Below are positions 51,445 through 60,404 of a stretch of DNA of 64,000 nt, piece by piece. This stretch comes from AC-32 sp963754265 (GTDB lineage: Bacteria; Actinomycetota; Thermoleophilia; Gaiellales; Gaiellaceae). The stretch lies in the NCBI GenBank assembly GCA_963754265.1, contig CAVWFB010000016.1:1-64000 (forward strand), read 5' to 3'. The position numbers were made by a program, and so were the translations under genes. Numbering within the stretch: the stretch's first letter is position 1; each line of letters starts with the position of its first letter. Below the pieces are notes generated by a model that worked only from the letters and a program-made list of their open reading frames with translations, was not told the DNA's origin and searched no databases.

Positions 51445-52113
51445 GTGGGGACGCTAGTCGCCGAAGTCGCGGGGCTCGGGCTGGCCGTCGCCTTGACGAG
51501 CCCGGTCTCGGTGGTGACCGTGATCGTCCTGCTCAGCCTGCCCGCCGGGCGGCGACGGGGATTCGCCTTCCTCATCGGCTGGCTGATCGCACTGGCGGTG
51601 ATCGCCGCACTCATGCTCTTCGTCCTCCACGGCCAGAACTTCGGCTCCAGGAGCTCCTCGCCCTCGCGGGCCGCGTCCGCGCTCGAGGTCCTGCTCGGCT
51701 CCCTGCTCCTGAGCTGGGCGGTCATCGCCTACCGGCGCCGCGAGCCTTCGAGCGGCGTCCCGTCGACGCCCAAGTGGCTCGGCCGCATCGAAGGGACGCA
51801 CTGGCTGCTCGCCCTCGCCGTCGGCGCGCTCATGCTCAGCTACGGGCTCACCCTGGCGGCGGCGAGCGAGATTCTGAAGGCGAACGTCAGCCGTCTGGAT
51901 GCGACCGTCGCGATCACCGTCTTCGCTCTGACCTCGATGATCACGGTCGCCGCGCCGATCGTCGCCGTTGTCGTTGCGCCGGAACGCTCCGAGGAGCGGT
52001 TGGCGACATGGAAGGCATGGCTGCTCGGCAACTCACGCGTCGTTACGCTCGTCGTGCTGATGGTGGTCGCGGCCTTTCTGATCGTTCGTGGAGTGCATGA
52101 CCTGGTCGCCTGA
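51445..52113 (+). CDS. GAP-family (LysE-like) membrane protein
   Basis: 222 aa, GTG start. Six hydrophobic helices; ALTSPVSVVTVIVLLSLPAGRRRGF with FLIGWLIAL is the conserved start of the GAP/Sap family of LysE-like exporters. Substrate unknown. Confidence 0.78.
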   Translation: MGTLVAEVAGLGLAVALTSPVSVVTVIVLLSLPAGRRRGFAFLIGWLIALAVIAALMLFVLHGQNFGSRSSSPSRAASALEVLLGSLLLSWAVIAYRRREPSSGVPSTPKWLGRIEGTHWLLALAVGALMLSYGLTLAAASEILKANVSRLDATVAITVFALTSMITVAAPIVAVVVAPERSEERLATWKAWLLGNSRVVTLVVLMVVAAFLIVRGVHDLVA

Positions 52114-52145
52114 GCGGCGCGCCGTGGCGCAGCAGCCGCCGGAAC

Positions 52146-52151
52146 TAGAAT
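52146..52151 (+). promoter_or_regulatory. -10 box of the 70-aa gene
   Basis: TAGAAT begins exactly 12 bases before the ATG at 52158. Confidence 0.58.
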
Positions 52152-52157
52152 CGTCTG

Positions 52158-52370
52158 ATGGCGATCGAGTTCGCGGTACAACGGCTCGGGATCGGTGACG
52201 TCGTCCTGGTCGGGCTTCCCGGGCAGGAACAGAAGGTCGAGGCGACTGTCGTGCGCGACATCGATCGAACCGAGACCACCGTGCGCGTCACGCTGCGTGT
52301 GGAGGGGCACGAAGACTTCGTCGAGGAGTGGCGCATCGGCGAACTCGTCACCGTCGTGCGCGGGCCCTGA
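52158..52370 (+). CDS. small hypothetical beta protein
   Basis: 70 aa. Alternating strands (DVVLVGLPGQ, KVEATVVRDID, TTVRVTLRVE, ELVTVVRGP) suggest a small barrel such as an SH3 fold. Not recognised. Confidence 0.62.
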   Translation: MAIEFAVQRLGIGDVVLVGLPGQEQKVEATVVRDIDRTETTVRVTLRVEGHEDFVEEWRIGELVTVVRGP

Positions 52371-52564
52371 TTTTCTGCGAGCTTCCTCGCCGAGTGGAAG
52401 GAGCTGATGCGCTCTCGAGCCGGTCAGAATGACGGCATGCACCGCGCTGCACCGATTTGCACGATCGGCTGCGTACCGGACTGCCGACGCGGAAACGCGG
52501 CGGTATAACAGGCGCCGCATCCACGGCGGGGAGCCGTGGGAAACGAGACGAGGGGAGAACTCGT

Positions 52565-53889
52565 ATGACACGCCGCAAGCTCGGCTTGCTCCTTGGCGTC
52601 GTCCTCGTGATCGCTGTCGTCATCAGCTCGGCGGCCTCCGCCGCGCGTGGCACGGCAACGGTCCAGCCTCAGGTGATCAGCGACGCGAACCTGAAGGCGC
52701 TGACGACGACCATCGGCGACGGGGCCAACCCGCTGCCGACGACGCGGACAGTCCCGCATTGGTGGGGCTCGACGCTCGATCCCAATAACGGAGTCACCTA
52801 CGGCTACAACATGGTCGGAGCCGATCCGAACAACTGCACCGGCTCGGCCTGCTCCGTCACCGTCGAGACCGACATCACGCCGCTCGATCGTCAACGTCGG
52901 CGGTCTCACCTTCAGCGGGAGCGACGTGCTCGCGGCAACGCTCGCCTCGCCGCAGTTCGCGCTCAACGACTACGGCTCGACGCCGTTCGCAACCGCGCGG
53001 CGCTTCCCGAACCTGCCGCGCGGGCCCGGGCGGCGCTGCTCTCACAGAACGACGCCGGCGATCCAGCTCCAGCTACAGGACGCGACGATGCGGGCGCAGT
53101 TCAACAAGACCGGTGGCGAGCAGCTACCACCTGAGGCTGCACCCGAACGTCCTGCCGCCGGTCACGATCAACGTCCCGCAGCAACCAGGGCATCGCTCCT
53201 CCAGAGCGGCCGCGGCACCATCTTCGCCGACGTCAACATCAGCTGGTGGGCGGCGCAGATCAAGAACCTGGAGTCGCAGGCCGACCCGACGCATCTGCCG
53301 CTCTACCTGACCGACAGCGTCCTGCTGCACATCGGCCAGGACATCTTCAACTGCTGCGTGATCGGCTTCCACGGCACGCGGGCGACCGGCCTCGGCGGTG
53401 GCAACGGCGGCAGCAACGGCAACGCCAAGGTGCAGACCTTCGCCTGGGCCTCGTACGTCGCGCCGGGCATCTACGCGCGGCCCAACGGCGGCACCGACTG
53501 GGCGCTGCAGGACATCCATGCGGTCAGCCACGAGATCGCGGAGTGGGCTGACGATCCGTTCGTGAACAACTTCGTCGAGCCGTGGCTGACGCCGACGGCG
53601 CCGCAGTACGGGTGCACCAACATCCTCGAGACCGGCGACCCGGTGGTCGCGATCGGCTTCGCGAAGGGTACGAACACCTACGCGCAGGGTCCGAACCCGG
53701 ACGGCTCGCAGAGCGCCGATGGCGTACTACCACCCGGAGGACGAGGTCTTCCTGCCGTGGTTCATGAGGACCGCACCAAACACCGTGTCCGAACCGACGC
53801 AGAGCCCTTCGGCGAACATCGGGCGCTACACGCTGATGGGTGACCTGAATCCGTTCGCGGGCTTCCGCCAGCCGGCGACCGGCTGTTAG
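52565..53889 (+). pseudogene. secreted protein with SHEIAEW motif, multiple frameshifts
   Basis: ATG 52565; signal peptide (GLLLGVVLVIAVVISSAASA). Coding continues through to CGY-rich and GC-rich segments, but the frame changes at about 52888, 53118, 53190, 53200 and 53715. Pieces read VNVGGLTFSGSDVLAATLA, YHLRLHPNVLPPVTINVP, DIHAVSHEIAEWADDPF and PEDEVFLPWFMRTAPN up to TAG 53889. HEIAEW...DP resembles HExxE-type motifs of some secreted metal-dependent proteins. Five indels in one gene suggest either decay or poor local sequence. Confidence 0.65.
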
Positions 53890-53911
53890 GCAGGTCCGAC
53901 GTTCGACGCAT

Positions 53912-53942
53912 CTGGGGGGACCCAGGCAACTGGGCCCCCCAG
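53912..53942 (+). terminator. hairpin after the secreted-protein gene
   Basis: CTGGGGGGACCCAG-GCAA-CTGGGCCCCCCAG: 13-bp stem with one bulged A. No U-run. The remaining bases to 54146 hold no convincing gene. Confidence 0.6.
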
Positions 53943-54146
53943 ACGGCGGCTGATCGGCAATGGTGGCAGCGGTGGGTGCGTGACCTCGCTCAGCGCTGCG
54001 ATCCTCACGTGAATCTCGTGTTCTGGCCCTAGCCGGACGTCCCTGGGCGTCGGGAGCCGGGCGGTGTTCTCCCGCCGCAAGAGCCCGAGGGAGAGGGCCA
54101 GGACCACCCGGCTCATCTACCTGATGCGGCCGAGCGCCAGAACCTG

Positions 54147-54781
54147 CTAGTTGACGACGCGGAACGTCAGGTGCGTCACTCCGGGTGATTCGATCACCGC
54201 GGTGCGCTCCAGCTCGACGTCGCCGAGATCGTCGAGCAACCGCGTGCCGCTCCCGAGCAGAATCGGCGCGAGGTGCAGCCGGAGCTCGTCCACGAGGCCG
54301 GCCTTGAAGGCCTGCTGAACGACGTTCGCGCCGCCGGCGACGCCGACGTTCTTCTCGCCTGCGGCGTCACGAGCCTGGCGGACCGCGCTCTCGACGCCGT
54401 CCGTGACGAACGTGTAGGACGTCCCGCCCTCCTTGGCGACCGTTCCCCGCGCGTGGCTGGTCACGATGAAGACCGGAGCGCGAAACGGCGGGTCGTCGCC
54501 CCACCAGCCCTCGGCGTTGGGATCCGTGTCCCAGGGGCCCTCGCCGCCGCTGAACATGCGCCGGCCCATGACGACGGCACCCGTCGCGTCGACCGACTCG
54601 CGGAGGCGCTCGGAGTCCGCGCTGGCCTCTCCGCCCTCCATGCCGTGGCGCTCGCGCCACGCTTCCAGCGCCACGGCCCATTCGTGCAGCCGCTCCCCGC
54701 CTTCCCGAGCGGTCTCGAGGTCGGATTCGGCCCGGCGACGAAGCCGTCCAACGACGTGGTGATGTCGACGATCGTTCCCAT
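54147..54781 (-). CDS. dihydrofolate-reductase-like (RibD C-terminal type) protein, with frameshift
   Basis: ATG 54781 begins IVDITTSLDGFVAGPN, the family N-terminus; after about 54729 the frame continues as DLETAREGGERLHEWAVALE and runs through VVMGRRMFSGG, PVFIVTSHA, VGVAGGANVVQQAF and VDELRLHLAPILLGSG. One missing C in a C run explains the 3n+2 length; restored 211 aa. These proteins reduce pterins or flavin-pathway intermediates; the substrate is open. Confidence 0.82.
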
Positions 54782-54838
54782 GTGAACCTCTGGTGTCTCA
54801 CGGACGGCCAACCGAGGCGAAACTCATCGCGGCGTAGG

Positions 54839-54844
54839 TAGCAT
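54839..54844 (+). promoter_or_regulatory. -10 box of hemA
   Basis: TAGCAT, 17 bases before the GTG at 54856; slightly longer spacing than the leaderless set, leaving a leader of a few bases. Confidence 0.5.
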
Positions 54845-54855
54845 CGGCCGAGGTC

Positions 54856-56076
54856 GTGGCCCGTCCTCCTGCCCGTGAGACAGCGTACGTGCGCGCTGTC
54901 GGCGTCTCGCACCGCAACGCGCCCCTCGAGGTGCGCGAGCGGCTCTTTCTCGCGGACGGCCACGCGGTCGAGCTCGCCTCGGCGCTCGCGCGAGGCGGGC
55001 ACGAGGCGGTCGTCCTCTCGACCTGCAACCGCACCGAGGTCTATCTGGCCGGCGGCGACACCGACCGGGCGCGAGAGGAGCTCGAGCGACGCTCGGGGCT
55101 GGAGCTCGACGGCCTGCTTTCTGCGTGGAAGGACGAGGAGGCCGTCGCGCACCTGTTCCGGGTTGCGGCCGGGCTCGACTCGCTGGTTCCAGGGGAGTCG
55201 CAGATCCTGGGCCAGGTTCGGCTCGCCTACGAGTCGGCGCTGACCGCGGGCTCGACCGGGCCGCTCCTGAACCGGCTCTTCGAGGACGCTTTGCGGGCCG
55301 GCAAGCGCGTGCGGACCGAGGCGAAGCTCGCGGAGCTGCCGGAGTCGGTCGCCGCCTCGGCGGTGGAGCTCGGGGCCCGAGAGCTCGGCGGTCTGGAGGG
55401 CCGACGGGCCCTGCTCTTCGGCGCCGGGAAGATGAGCGAGCTCGCCGCGCGCGACCTTCGCGCCCGCGGTGCCGAGGTGGTCGTCGCGAGCCGGACGCTC
55501 GAGAGCGCGGAGGAGCTGGCGAACGAGGTCGGTGGCCGTGCCGCCGCCTTCGACGCGGTCGCGGTCGAGCTCACCGACGCCGACCTCGTGCTCTCGGCCA
55601 CGCGCTGCCCGTATCCGATCCTCCACGCCGAGGCCGTCCAGCCGCGGACGAAGCCGCTCGTGCTCGTGGACGTCGCCGTCCCGCGCGACCTCGACCCCGC
55701 TATCGGGGAGCTCGAAGGCTGCACCCTCTTCGACATCGACGCCCTGGGCGAGGGCCTCGTCGGGCGCGAGGAGGATGTACGCGAGGCCGAGGCGATCGTC
55801 GAGCAGGAAGCGGCCCGCTTCGCCGAGTGGCGGCACTCCCGTGGCGCGGCCGGCGCGATCCGCGACCTCCGGCGCCGCGCCGAGACGATCCGCGCCGAGG
55901 AGCTCGCACGAGCAGAGCCCCGCCTGGCGGAGCTCTCGCCGCGCGAGCGCAGGACGGTCGAGACCCTGACGACGCAGATCGTGAACAAGCTCCTTCACGC
56001 TCCCACCGTGCGCGCCAAGCAGGCGGGCTCCGAGCCGCTGCGCGACCTCTTCGCCCTGCGCGAGGACGGCGAGTGA
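54856..56076 (+). CDS. hemA: glutamyl-tRNA reductase
   Basis: 406 aa, GTG start. SHRNAPLEVRERLF, LSTCNRTEVYLAG (catalytic Cys), LVPGESQILGQVR, then an NADPH fold (ALLFGAGKMSELAARDLRARG) and a helical dimerisation tail. First committed step of C5 haem biosynthesis. GTGA overlap with hemL couples the two; hemB, hemC and hemD are absent here. Confidence 0.97.
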   Translation: MARPPARETAYVRAVGVSHRNAPLEVRERLFLADGHAVELASALARGGHEAVVLSTCNRTEVYLAGGDTDRAREELERRSGLELDGLLSAWKDEEAVAHLFRVAAGLDSLVPGESQILGQVRLAYESALTAGSTGPLLNRLFEDALRAGKRVRTEAKLAELPESVAASAVELGARELGGLEGRRALLFGAGKMSELAARDLRARGAEVVVASRTLESAEELANEVGGRAAAFDAVAVELTDADLVLSATRCPYPILHAEAVQPRTKPLVLVDVAVPRDLDPAIGELEGCTLFDIDALGEGLVGREEDVREAEAIVEQEAARFAEWRHSRGAAGAIRDLRRRAETIRAEELARAEPRLAELSPRERRTVETLTTQIVNKLLHAPTVRAKQAGSEPLRDLFALREDGE

Positions 56077-57248
56077 CGCAGACCACGCGGGCGGCCGAGC
56101 TCTACGCCCGCGCACTCGAGCTGATCCCGGGCGGGGTCAACTCACCGGTGCGCGCGATGAAGGCGGTCGGGCTCGAGGAGCCGCTCTTCGCCCGGCGTGG
56201 GGAGGGGGCCTACCTCGAGGACGTCGAGGGCGGCCGGTACGTGGACTGGGTGCTCTCGTGGGGGCCGCTGATCTTCGGCCACGCCGATCCGGAGACGGTC
56301 GAGGCGGTGGTGGCGGCTGCCCGCGACGGCACGACCTTCGGCACCGCGACCGAGCGGGAGGTCGAGCTGGCCGCCGAGATCGTGGACGCGGTGCCCTCGG
56401 TCGAGCAGGTTCGGCTCGTCTCCTCGGGAACCGAGGCGGCGATGAGCGCGCTGCGGCTGGCGCGTGCCGCCGCCGGCCGCGAGCCGTTCGTTCGCTTCGC
56501 CGGCTGCTACCACGGGCACGCCGACCCGTTCCTCTCGGAGGCGGGCTCAGGCGTGGCGACGCTCGGCATCCGCGCCTCGGGCGAGGGCCGGGTCGTCCCG
56601 TACAACGACCTCGAGGCGGTGGAGGAAGCGATCGACGGCGCCGCTTGCGTCTTCGTCGAGCCGGTCGCCGGGAACATGGGCGTCGTCCCGCCGGCGCCGG
56701 GGTTCCTCGAAGGCCTGCGCCGTCTCTGCGACGAAAGCGGGGCGCTGCTCGTCTTCGACGAGGTGATCACCGGCTTCCGCATCGCCCGCGGGGGCGCGCA
56801 GGAGCGGTACGGGGTGCTGCCCGACCTGACGGTGCTCGGCAAGATCGTCGGCGGCGGCCTGCCGCTCGCCGCTTTCGGCGGCTCAACCGAGCTGATGCAG
56901 CTGCTCGCGCCCGCGGGCGAGGTGTACCAGGCGGGAACACTCTCCGGAAACCCGCTCGCGACCGCGGCGGGGCTCTCGGTCCTCCGCCGGCTGACCCCCG
57001 AGGTCTACGCGCGGCTCGAGCAGAAGGGCGCACGGCTGGACGAGGGCTTGCGCGAGCTCGGCCGCTTCGAGCGCGTCGGAGCGATGGCCACGCTCTTCGT
57101 CGACGACTATCCCGGCTTGTTCCGCCACCTCCTCGAGCGCGGGATCTACATCGCGCCGTCGCAGAACGAGGCGATGTTCATCTCGACCGCCCACGGCGAC
57201 GACGAGATCGACGGCACCGTCGACGCGGTCTCAGAATTCCTGGGCTAG
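56073..57248 (+). CDS. hemL: glutamate-1-semialdehyde 2,1-aminomutase
   Basis: 391 aa, GTG start overlapping the hemA stop. LIPGGVNSPVRAM, VSSGTEAAMSALRLARA, FAGCYHGHADPFL, VFDEVITGFR and the PLP-Lys in VLGKIVGGGLPLAAF. Converts glutamate semialdehyde to 5-aminolevulinate. The end overlaps the convergent HIT gene by 18 bases. Confidence 0.97.
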   Translation: MTQTTRAAELYARALELIPGGVNSPVRAMKAVGLEEPLFARRGEGAYLEDVEGGRYVDWVLSWGPLIFGHADPETVEAVVAAARDGTTFGTATEREVELAAEIVDAVPSVEQVRLVSSGTEAAMSALRLARAAAGREPFVRFAGCYHGHADPFLSEAGSGVATLGIRASGEGRVVPYNDLEAVEEAIDGAACVFVEPVAGNMGVVPPAPGFLEGLRRLCDESGALLVFDEVITGFRIARGGAQERYGVLPDLTVLGKIVGGGLPLAAFGGSTELMQLLAPAGEVYQAGTLSGNPLATAAGLSVLRRLTPEVYARLEQKGARLDEGLRELGRFERVGAMATLFVDDYPGLFRHLLERGIYIAPSQNEAMFISTAHGDDEIDGTVDAVSEFLG

Positions 57249-57707
57249 CTTCCGGCGCGTCTCGTCGAGGTGCTCCGGCAGCACCTTGACGTCCGCGAGG
57301 ACGGGCATGAAGTTGGTGTCGCCCGCCCACCGGGGGACGACGTGCAGGTGAACGTGGTCGACGATGCCCGCGCCCGCAACGCGGCCGAGGTTCCAGCCGA
57401 GGTTGTAGCCCTGGGGCTCGTAGACGCCGGCCAGCGCGGCGAGACCACGGCTGGCGAGGCGGTGGACCTCGAGCGCCTCTTCGTCCGTAAGCTCGGCGAA
57501 GTCGCCGACGTGCCGGTAGGTGGCGACCATCAGATGGCCGGAGGCGTACGGGAACTTGTTCAGCAGGACGAAGGCGTGCTCGCCGCGGTGGACGACCAGG
57601 CGCTCCGCGTCGTCGCCTGCGGCCGCATCGCAGAAGACACAGCCGGTTTCCTCGTCGGCCTGCGCGATGTACTCGAGCCGCCACGGTGCCCAGAGCTGCT
57701 TGGCCAT
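57231..57707 (-). CDS. HIT family hydrolase (Ap4A-hydrolase/phosphorylase-like)
   Basis: 158 aa. LWAPWRLEYI, CVFC pair, LNKFPYASGHLMV and the full triad DHVHLHVVPRW. This fits actinobacterial Ap4A phosphorylase-like HIT enzymes. TAGGCT (57719-57714) begins 12 bases before the ATG. Confidence 0.92.
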   Translation of the reverse strand: MAKQLWAPWRLEYIAQADEETGCVFCDAAAGDDAERLVVHRGEHAFVLLNKFPYASGHLMVATYRHVGDFAELTDEEALEVHRLASRGLAALAGVYEPQGYNLGWNLGRVAGAGIVDHVHLHVVPRWAGDTNFMPVLADVKVLPEHLDETRRKLAQEF

Positions 57708-57713
57708 GGCTCG

Positions 57714-57745
57714 AGCCTACATTTCGCGTGAGGACGACCTAAAAT
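57714..57745. promoter_or_regulatory. divergent -10 boxes (HIT / L,D-transpeptidase)
   Basis: Minus TAGGCT 57719-57714 (start 57707) and plus TAAAAT 57740-57745 (start 57753), 12 and 13 bases before their start codons. Here the boxes are 20 bp apart. Confidence 0.6.
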
Positions 57746-57752
57746 CCTGCAC

Positions 57753-58697
57753 GTGAAGCGATTCGTGCTGTTCGTCCTCTTGGCCGGAATCGCGTCAGGG
57801 GCCGCTGCTCCGAGCGCGAAGCGTCCGGCGATCGTGCCTGCAGGCGTCTCGATCGGAGGCGTTCGCGTCGGCGGGATCACCTCCGAGCAGGCCCGCTCGG
57901 CGATCTCGTGGTGGTACAACCGCCGACTGCAGTTCGCCTTCAACGGCAAGCACTGGAGCGTGAAGCCGGCGGCCTTGGGGGCGAGCGTGGATGTCGACGC
58001 GTCGGTGCAGGAGGTGCTCAAGGCGCAGCCCGGCCAGCATCTCGAGCTGCGGGTCAACGTCGAGGAGAACCGCATCACGCGCTACGTGCGCGCGCTCGAC
58101 GGGCAGCTGTCGGTTCCCGCCGAGGATGCATCGGCGTCGCTCGTCGGCCTGCGCCCGGTGGTGCAACCGGGCAAGACGGGGATCGCTCTCAACCTCCGCG
58201 AGACGAGGCTGCGAATCGAGAGCGCGCTCGCGATCGCGAACCGCCAAGTCGTGCGGCCGGTGGGGAAGACGATCGCACCGTCGGTGACGAGCGGCGACTT
58301 CGGGGCGGTGGTCGTGATCTACCGCGGCTCGAACGAGCTCCACCTCTACAACGGCGAGCGCCCCTGGCGCACGATCCCCGTCGCGACCGGCCAGGCGATC
58401 TACCCGACGCCGACCGGCTCCTGGCATGTCGTGGACAAGCAGCGCGATCCGTGGTGGCGCCCGCCGGATTCGCCCTGGGCCGAGGGCCTGAAGCCGATCC
58501 CACCCGGTCCGGGCAACCCGCTGGGCACACGCTGGATGGGCCTCGACGCTGCCGGCGTCGGCATGCACGGCACGCCCGACGCGGCCTCGATCGGCTACTC
58601 CGCCTCGCACGGGTGCATCCGGATGCGGATTCCCGACGCGGAGTGGCTGTTCGATCACGTCCGCATCGGGACGCCTGTCTTCATCGTCACCGCATAG
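57753..58697 (+). CDS. L,D-transpeptidase (YkuD domain)
   Basis: 314 aa, GTG start. Signal peptide (RFVLFVLLAGIASGAAA), a peptidoglycan-binding-like region (GGVRVGGITSEQARSAIS), and a YkuD domain from about residue 190 ending GMHGTPDAASIGYSASHGC-I-R-M with the catalytic Cys. Makes 3-3 crosslinks in peptidoglycan, extracytoplasmic. Confidence 0.93.
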   Translation: MKRFVLFVLLAGIASGAAAPSAKRPAIVPAGVSIGGVRVGGITSEQARSAISWWYNRRLQFAFNGKHWSVKPAALGASVDVDASVQEVLKAQPGQHLELRVNVEENRITRYVRALDGQLSVPAEDASASLVGLRPVVQPGKTGIALNLRETRLRIESALAIANRQVVRPVGKTIAPSVTSGDFGAVVVIYRGSNELHLYNGERPWRTIPVATGQAIYPTPTGSWHVVDKQRDPWWRPPDSPWAEGLKPIPPGPGNPLGTRWMGLDAAGVGMHGTPDAASIGYSASHGCIRMRIPDAEWLFDHVRIGTPVFIVTA

Positions 58698-58700
58698 AGC

Positions 58701-58706
58701 TACAGT
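58701..58706 (+). promoter_or_regulatory. -10 box of the BtuF-like gene
   Basis: TACAGT begins 14 bases before the ATG at 58715. Confidence 0.52.
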
Positions 58707-58714
58707 CGGCCGCG

Positions 58715-59593
58715 ATGCGGATTTGCTCGTTGCTCCCGAGTGCGAGCGAGATCATCGCTGAGCTCGGGCACGCCGACTCGCTCGTGGGCGTCTCCGACGA
58801 GTGCCGCTGGCCCGCAGGGGTCGTCGGCAAACCGGTCGTCACGGCGGCGCGGATCGACGCGTCCGCACTCACGAGCCGGGAGATCGACTCTGCGGTACGC
58901 GCGTCGCTCGAGGAGGGAGGCTCGCTCTACGCCGTCGATGCGGCCCTGATGGAGGAGCTTCGGCCCGACCTGATCGTGACCCAGGACCTGTGCGCGGTGT
59001 GTGCGGTCTCGAGCGGCGACCTGGCGACCGCCTTCCCGCTGGACGTCGAGGTTCTCTCGCTCGACCCGAGGACGCTGGGCGGCGTCGCCGAGACCTTCCG
59101 CGTCCTCGCCCGGCGGCTCGGGACGCCCGATCGCGGCCGGGAGCTCGCGGACGAGTTCGATTCGAAGATCCGCTCGGTCGCTGACGCCGTGCAGGGGCTC
59201 GGCCGGCGACGGATCTTCTTCGCCGAGTGGCTCGATCCGCCCTTCTGCGCCGGTCACTGGATCCCGGAGATGATCGCCCTCGCGGGTGGAGCGGACGTGC
59301 TCGGCCGTCCCGGCGAGCCGTCGCACACAACCGACTGGGACGCCGCATTCGAGCATCAGCCCGAGCTCGTGATCCTCGCGCCGTGCGGCTTCGGCGCTGA
59401 GGAGGCGGTCCGGCGCTCCGAGGGGCTCAGCTTCCCGTGTCCGGCCGTCGCCGTCGACGGCGACGGCTACTACTCGTGCCCTGGGCCGCGGCTCGCCGAC
59501 GGCGTCCGGCAGCTCGGCCACATCTTCCACCCGCACGCAGTCGAGGATCCGGGGCTTCCCGCCATCGAGCTCGAGCCGGTCGTTTCCGGCTAG
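58715..59593 (+). CDS. BtuF-like ABC-transporter-type binding protein, no signal peptide
   Basis: 292 aa. RICSLLPSASEIIAELGHAD, VGVSDECRWP, PDLIVTQDLCAVCAVS and FAEWLDPPFCAGHWIPEMI match the cobalamin/haem periplasmic-binding family. It starts directly at the first strand without a signal peptide, and no ABC permease lies nearby, so it may be a cytoplasmic cobinamide-related protein. Stop shares CTAG with the gene at 59590. Confidence 0.85.
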   Translation: MRICSLLPSASEIIAELGHADSLVGVSDECRWPAGVVGKPVVTAARIDASALTSREIDSAVRASLEEGGSLYAVDAALMEELRPDLIVTQDLCAVCAVSSGDLATAFPLDVEVLSLDPRTLGGVAETFRVLARRLGTPDRGRELADEFDSKIRSVADAVQGLGRRRIFFAEWLDPPFCAGHWIPEMIALAGGADVLGRPGEPSHTTDWDAAFEHQPELVILAPCGFGAEEAVRRSEGLSFPCPAVAVDGDGYYSCPGPRLADGVRQLGHIFHPHAVEDPGLPAIELEPVVSG

Positions 59594-59986
59594 TCCTGGA
59601 GGAGCCTGAGGCCGGGCGGCTCGACGTCAGGGTTTCCTCGCTCGATCGCCTCGACGATCTTGTGCTCCAGCTTCCCACGCGAGAAGCGGTTCGCCTTCCA
59701 CACGACCTCCTCCCGAGGTGGGCCCTTCCGTGCGGGCGTACAGGCGAGGGCGAAGGAGGTTCGAGGCTCGCTCGGCCAGCCAGATGACGAGCAGGATGCC
59801 CGCCAGAATGGCGACTATGGTGCTGAAGAATGCGAGCACGATCGTGCCGACCACGAGGATCGCCGTCGTGATGACGCCGGCCCAGAAGAACGGCTCGTTC
59901 TTGTTCTCCCAGAACGACACGCGCTCGCGGGTGGAGCCGACCTCCCAGGTGCGCCCGTCAGGCGACGTTGCCGTCAGCGTCGTCAT
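59590..59986 (-). CDS. hypothetical membrane protein, with frameshift
   Basis: ATG 59986. Residues 1-30 are soluble (ATSPDGRTWEVGSTRERV), then two hydrophobic helices (FFWAGVITTAILVVGTIVLAF, STIVAILAGILLVIWL) and LRPRLYARTEGP. The frame as written stops at 59627, but after removing one base near 59720 it continues REEVVWKANRFSRGKLEHKI to TAG 59590. That stop then overlaps the convergent BtuF stop in CTAG, as in other pairs here, which supports the repair. About 131 aa restored. Confidence 0.7.
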
Positions 59987-60019
59987 CGGCGCTCACCCTA
60001 TCTCCCTTTCGTCGCGGGA

Positions 60020-60232
60020 TCAGAGCAGGTGCTGCCACCACTTGCCGCCGGGACGCGGCGCCGTCGGCGCGAAGTCGCTGAAGATCAGCGCCTCGCGCGT
60101 CAGCAGCTCGTAGAACGGCCCTAGATCCACCGACCTGAAGAGCCGACGATCTGCGTCGCCGGTCGTTGCCGCAGGAGCCTCGCTCGCGAGCTTCGCCCGG
60201 AGCCCAGTTCCGAATTCCACCGCACCATGCAT
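60020..60232 (-). CDS. small hypothetical protein
   Basis: 70 aa. GGCGGGGA lies about 7 bases before the ATG. A helical LGPFYELLTREALIFSDFAP and end GGKWWQHLL look protein-like, but evidence is codon pattern only. The stretch 60233-60404 has no visible gene. Confidence 0.4.
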   Translation of the reverse strand: MHGAVEFGTGLRAKLASEAPAATTGDADRRLFRSVDLGPFYELLTREALIFSDFAPTAPRPGGKWWQHLL

Positions 60233-60404
60233 CAGACCATCCCCGCCTCTCGGCGCTCCTCATCGCGACGCAGGATGCGTCGGAGAAGCCGCATTGACCC
60301 CGCATCCAGCGAACGGATGCCTTTCCCCGCACGGAGCATGTGCGACGGCATCGCTCTGCTCAAGTCGAGGACGCCGGTCCATCCCTATGGACAGGCTGTT
60401 GTCC

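Noticed and set aside
53886..54116. 76-aa minus-strand frame
   Set aside because: It covers a palindromic terminator and has Pro-rich, uneven composition with no ribosome site.
60233..60404. Repeated GGATGC/GCATCC words suggesting a regulatory array
   Set aside because: Spacing is irregular and the words are short; chance is sufficient.
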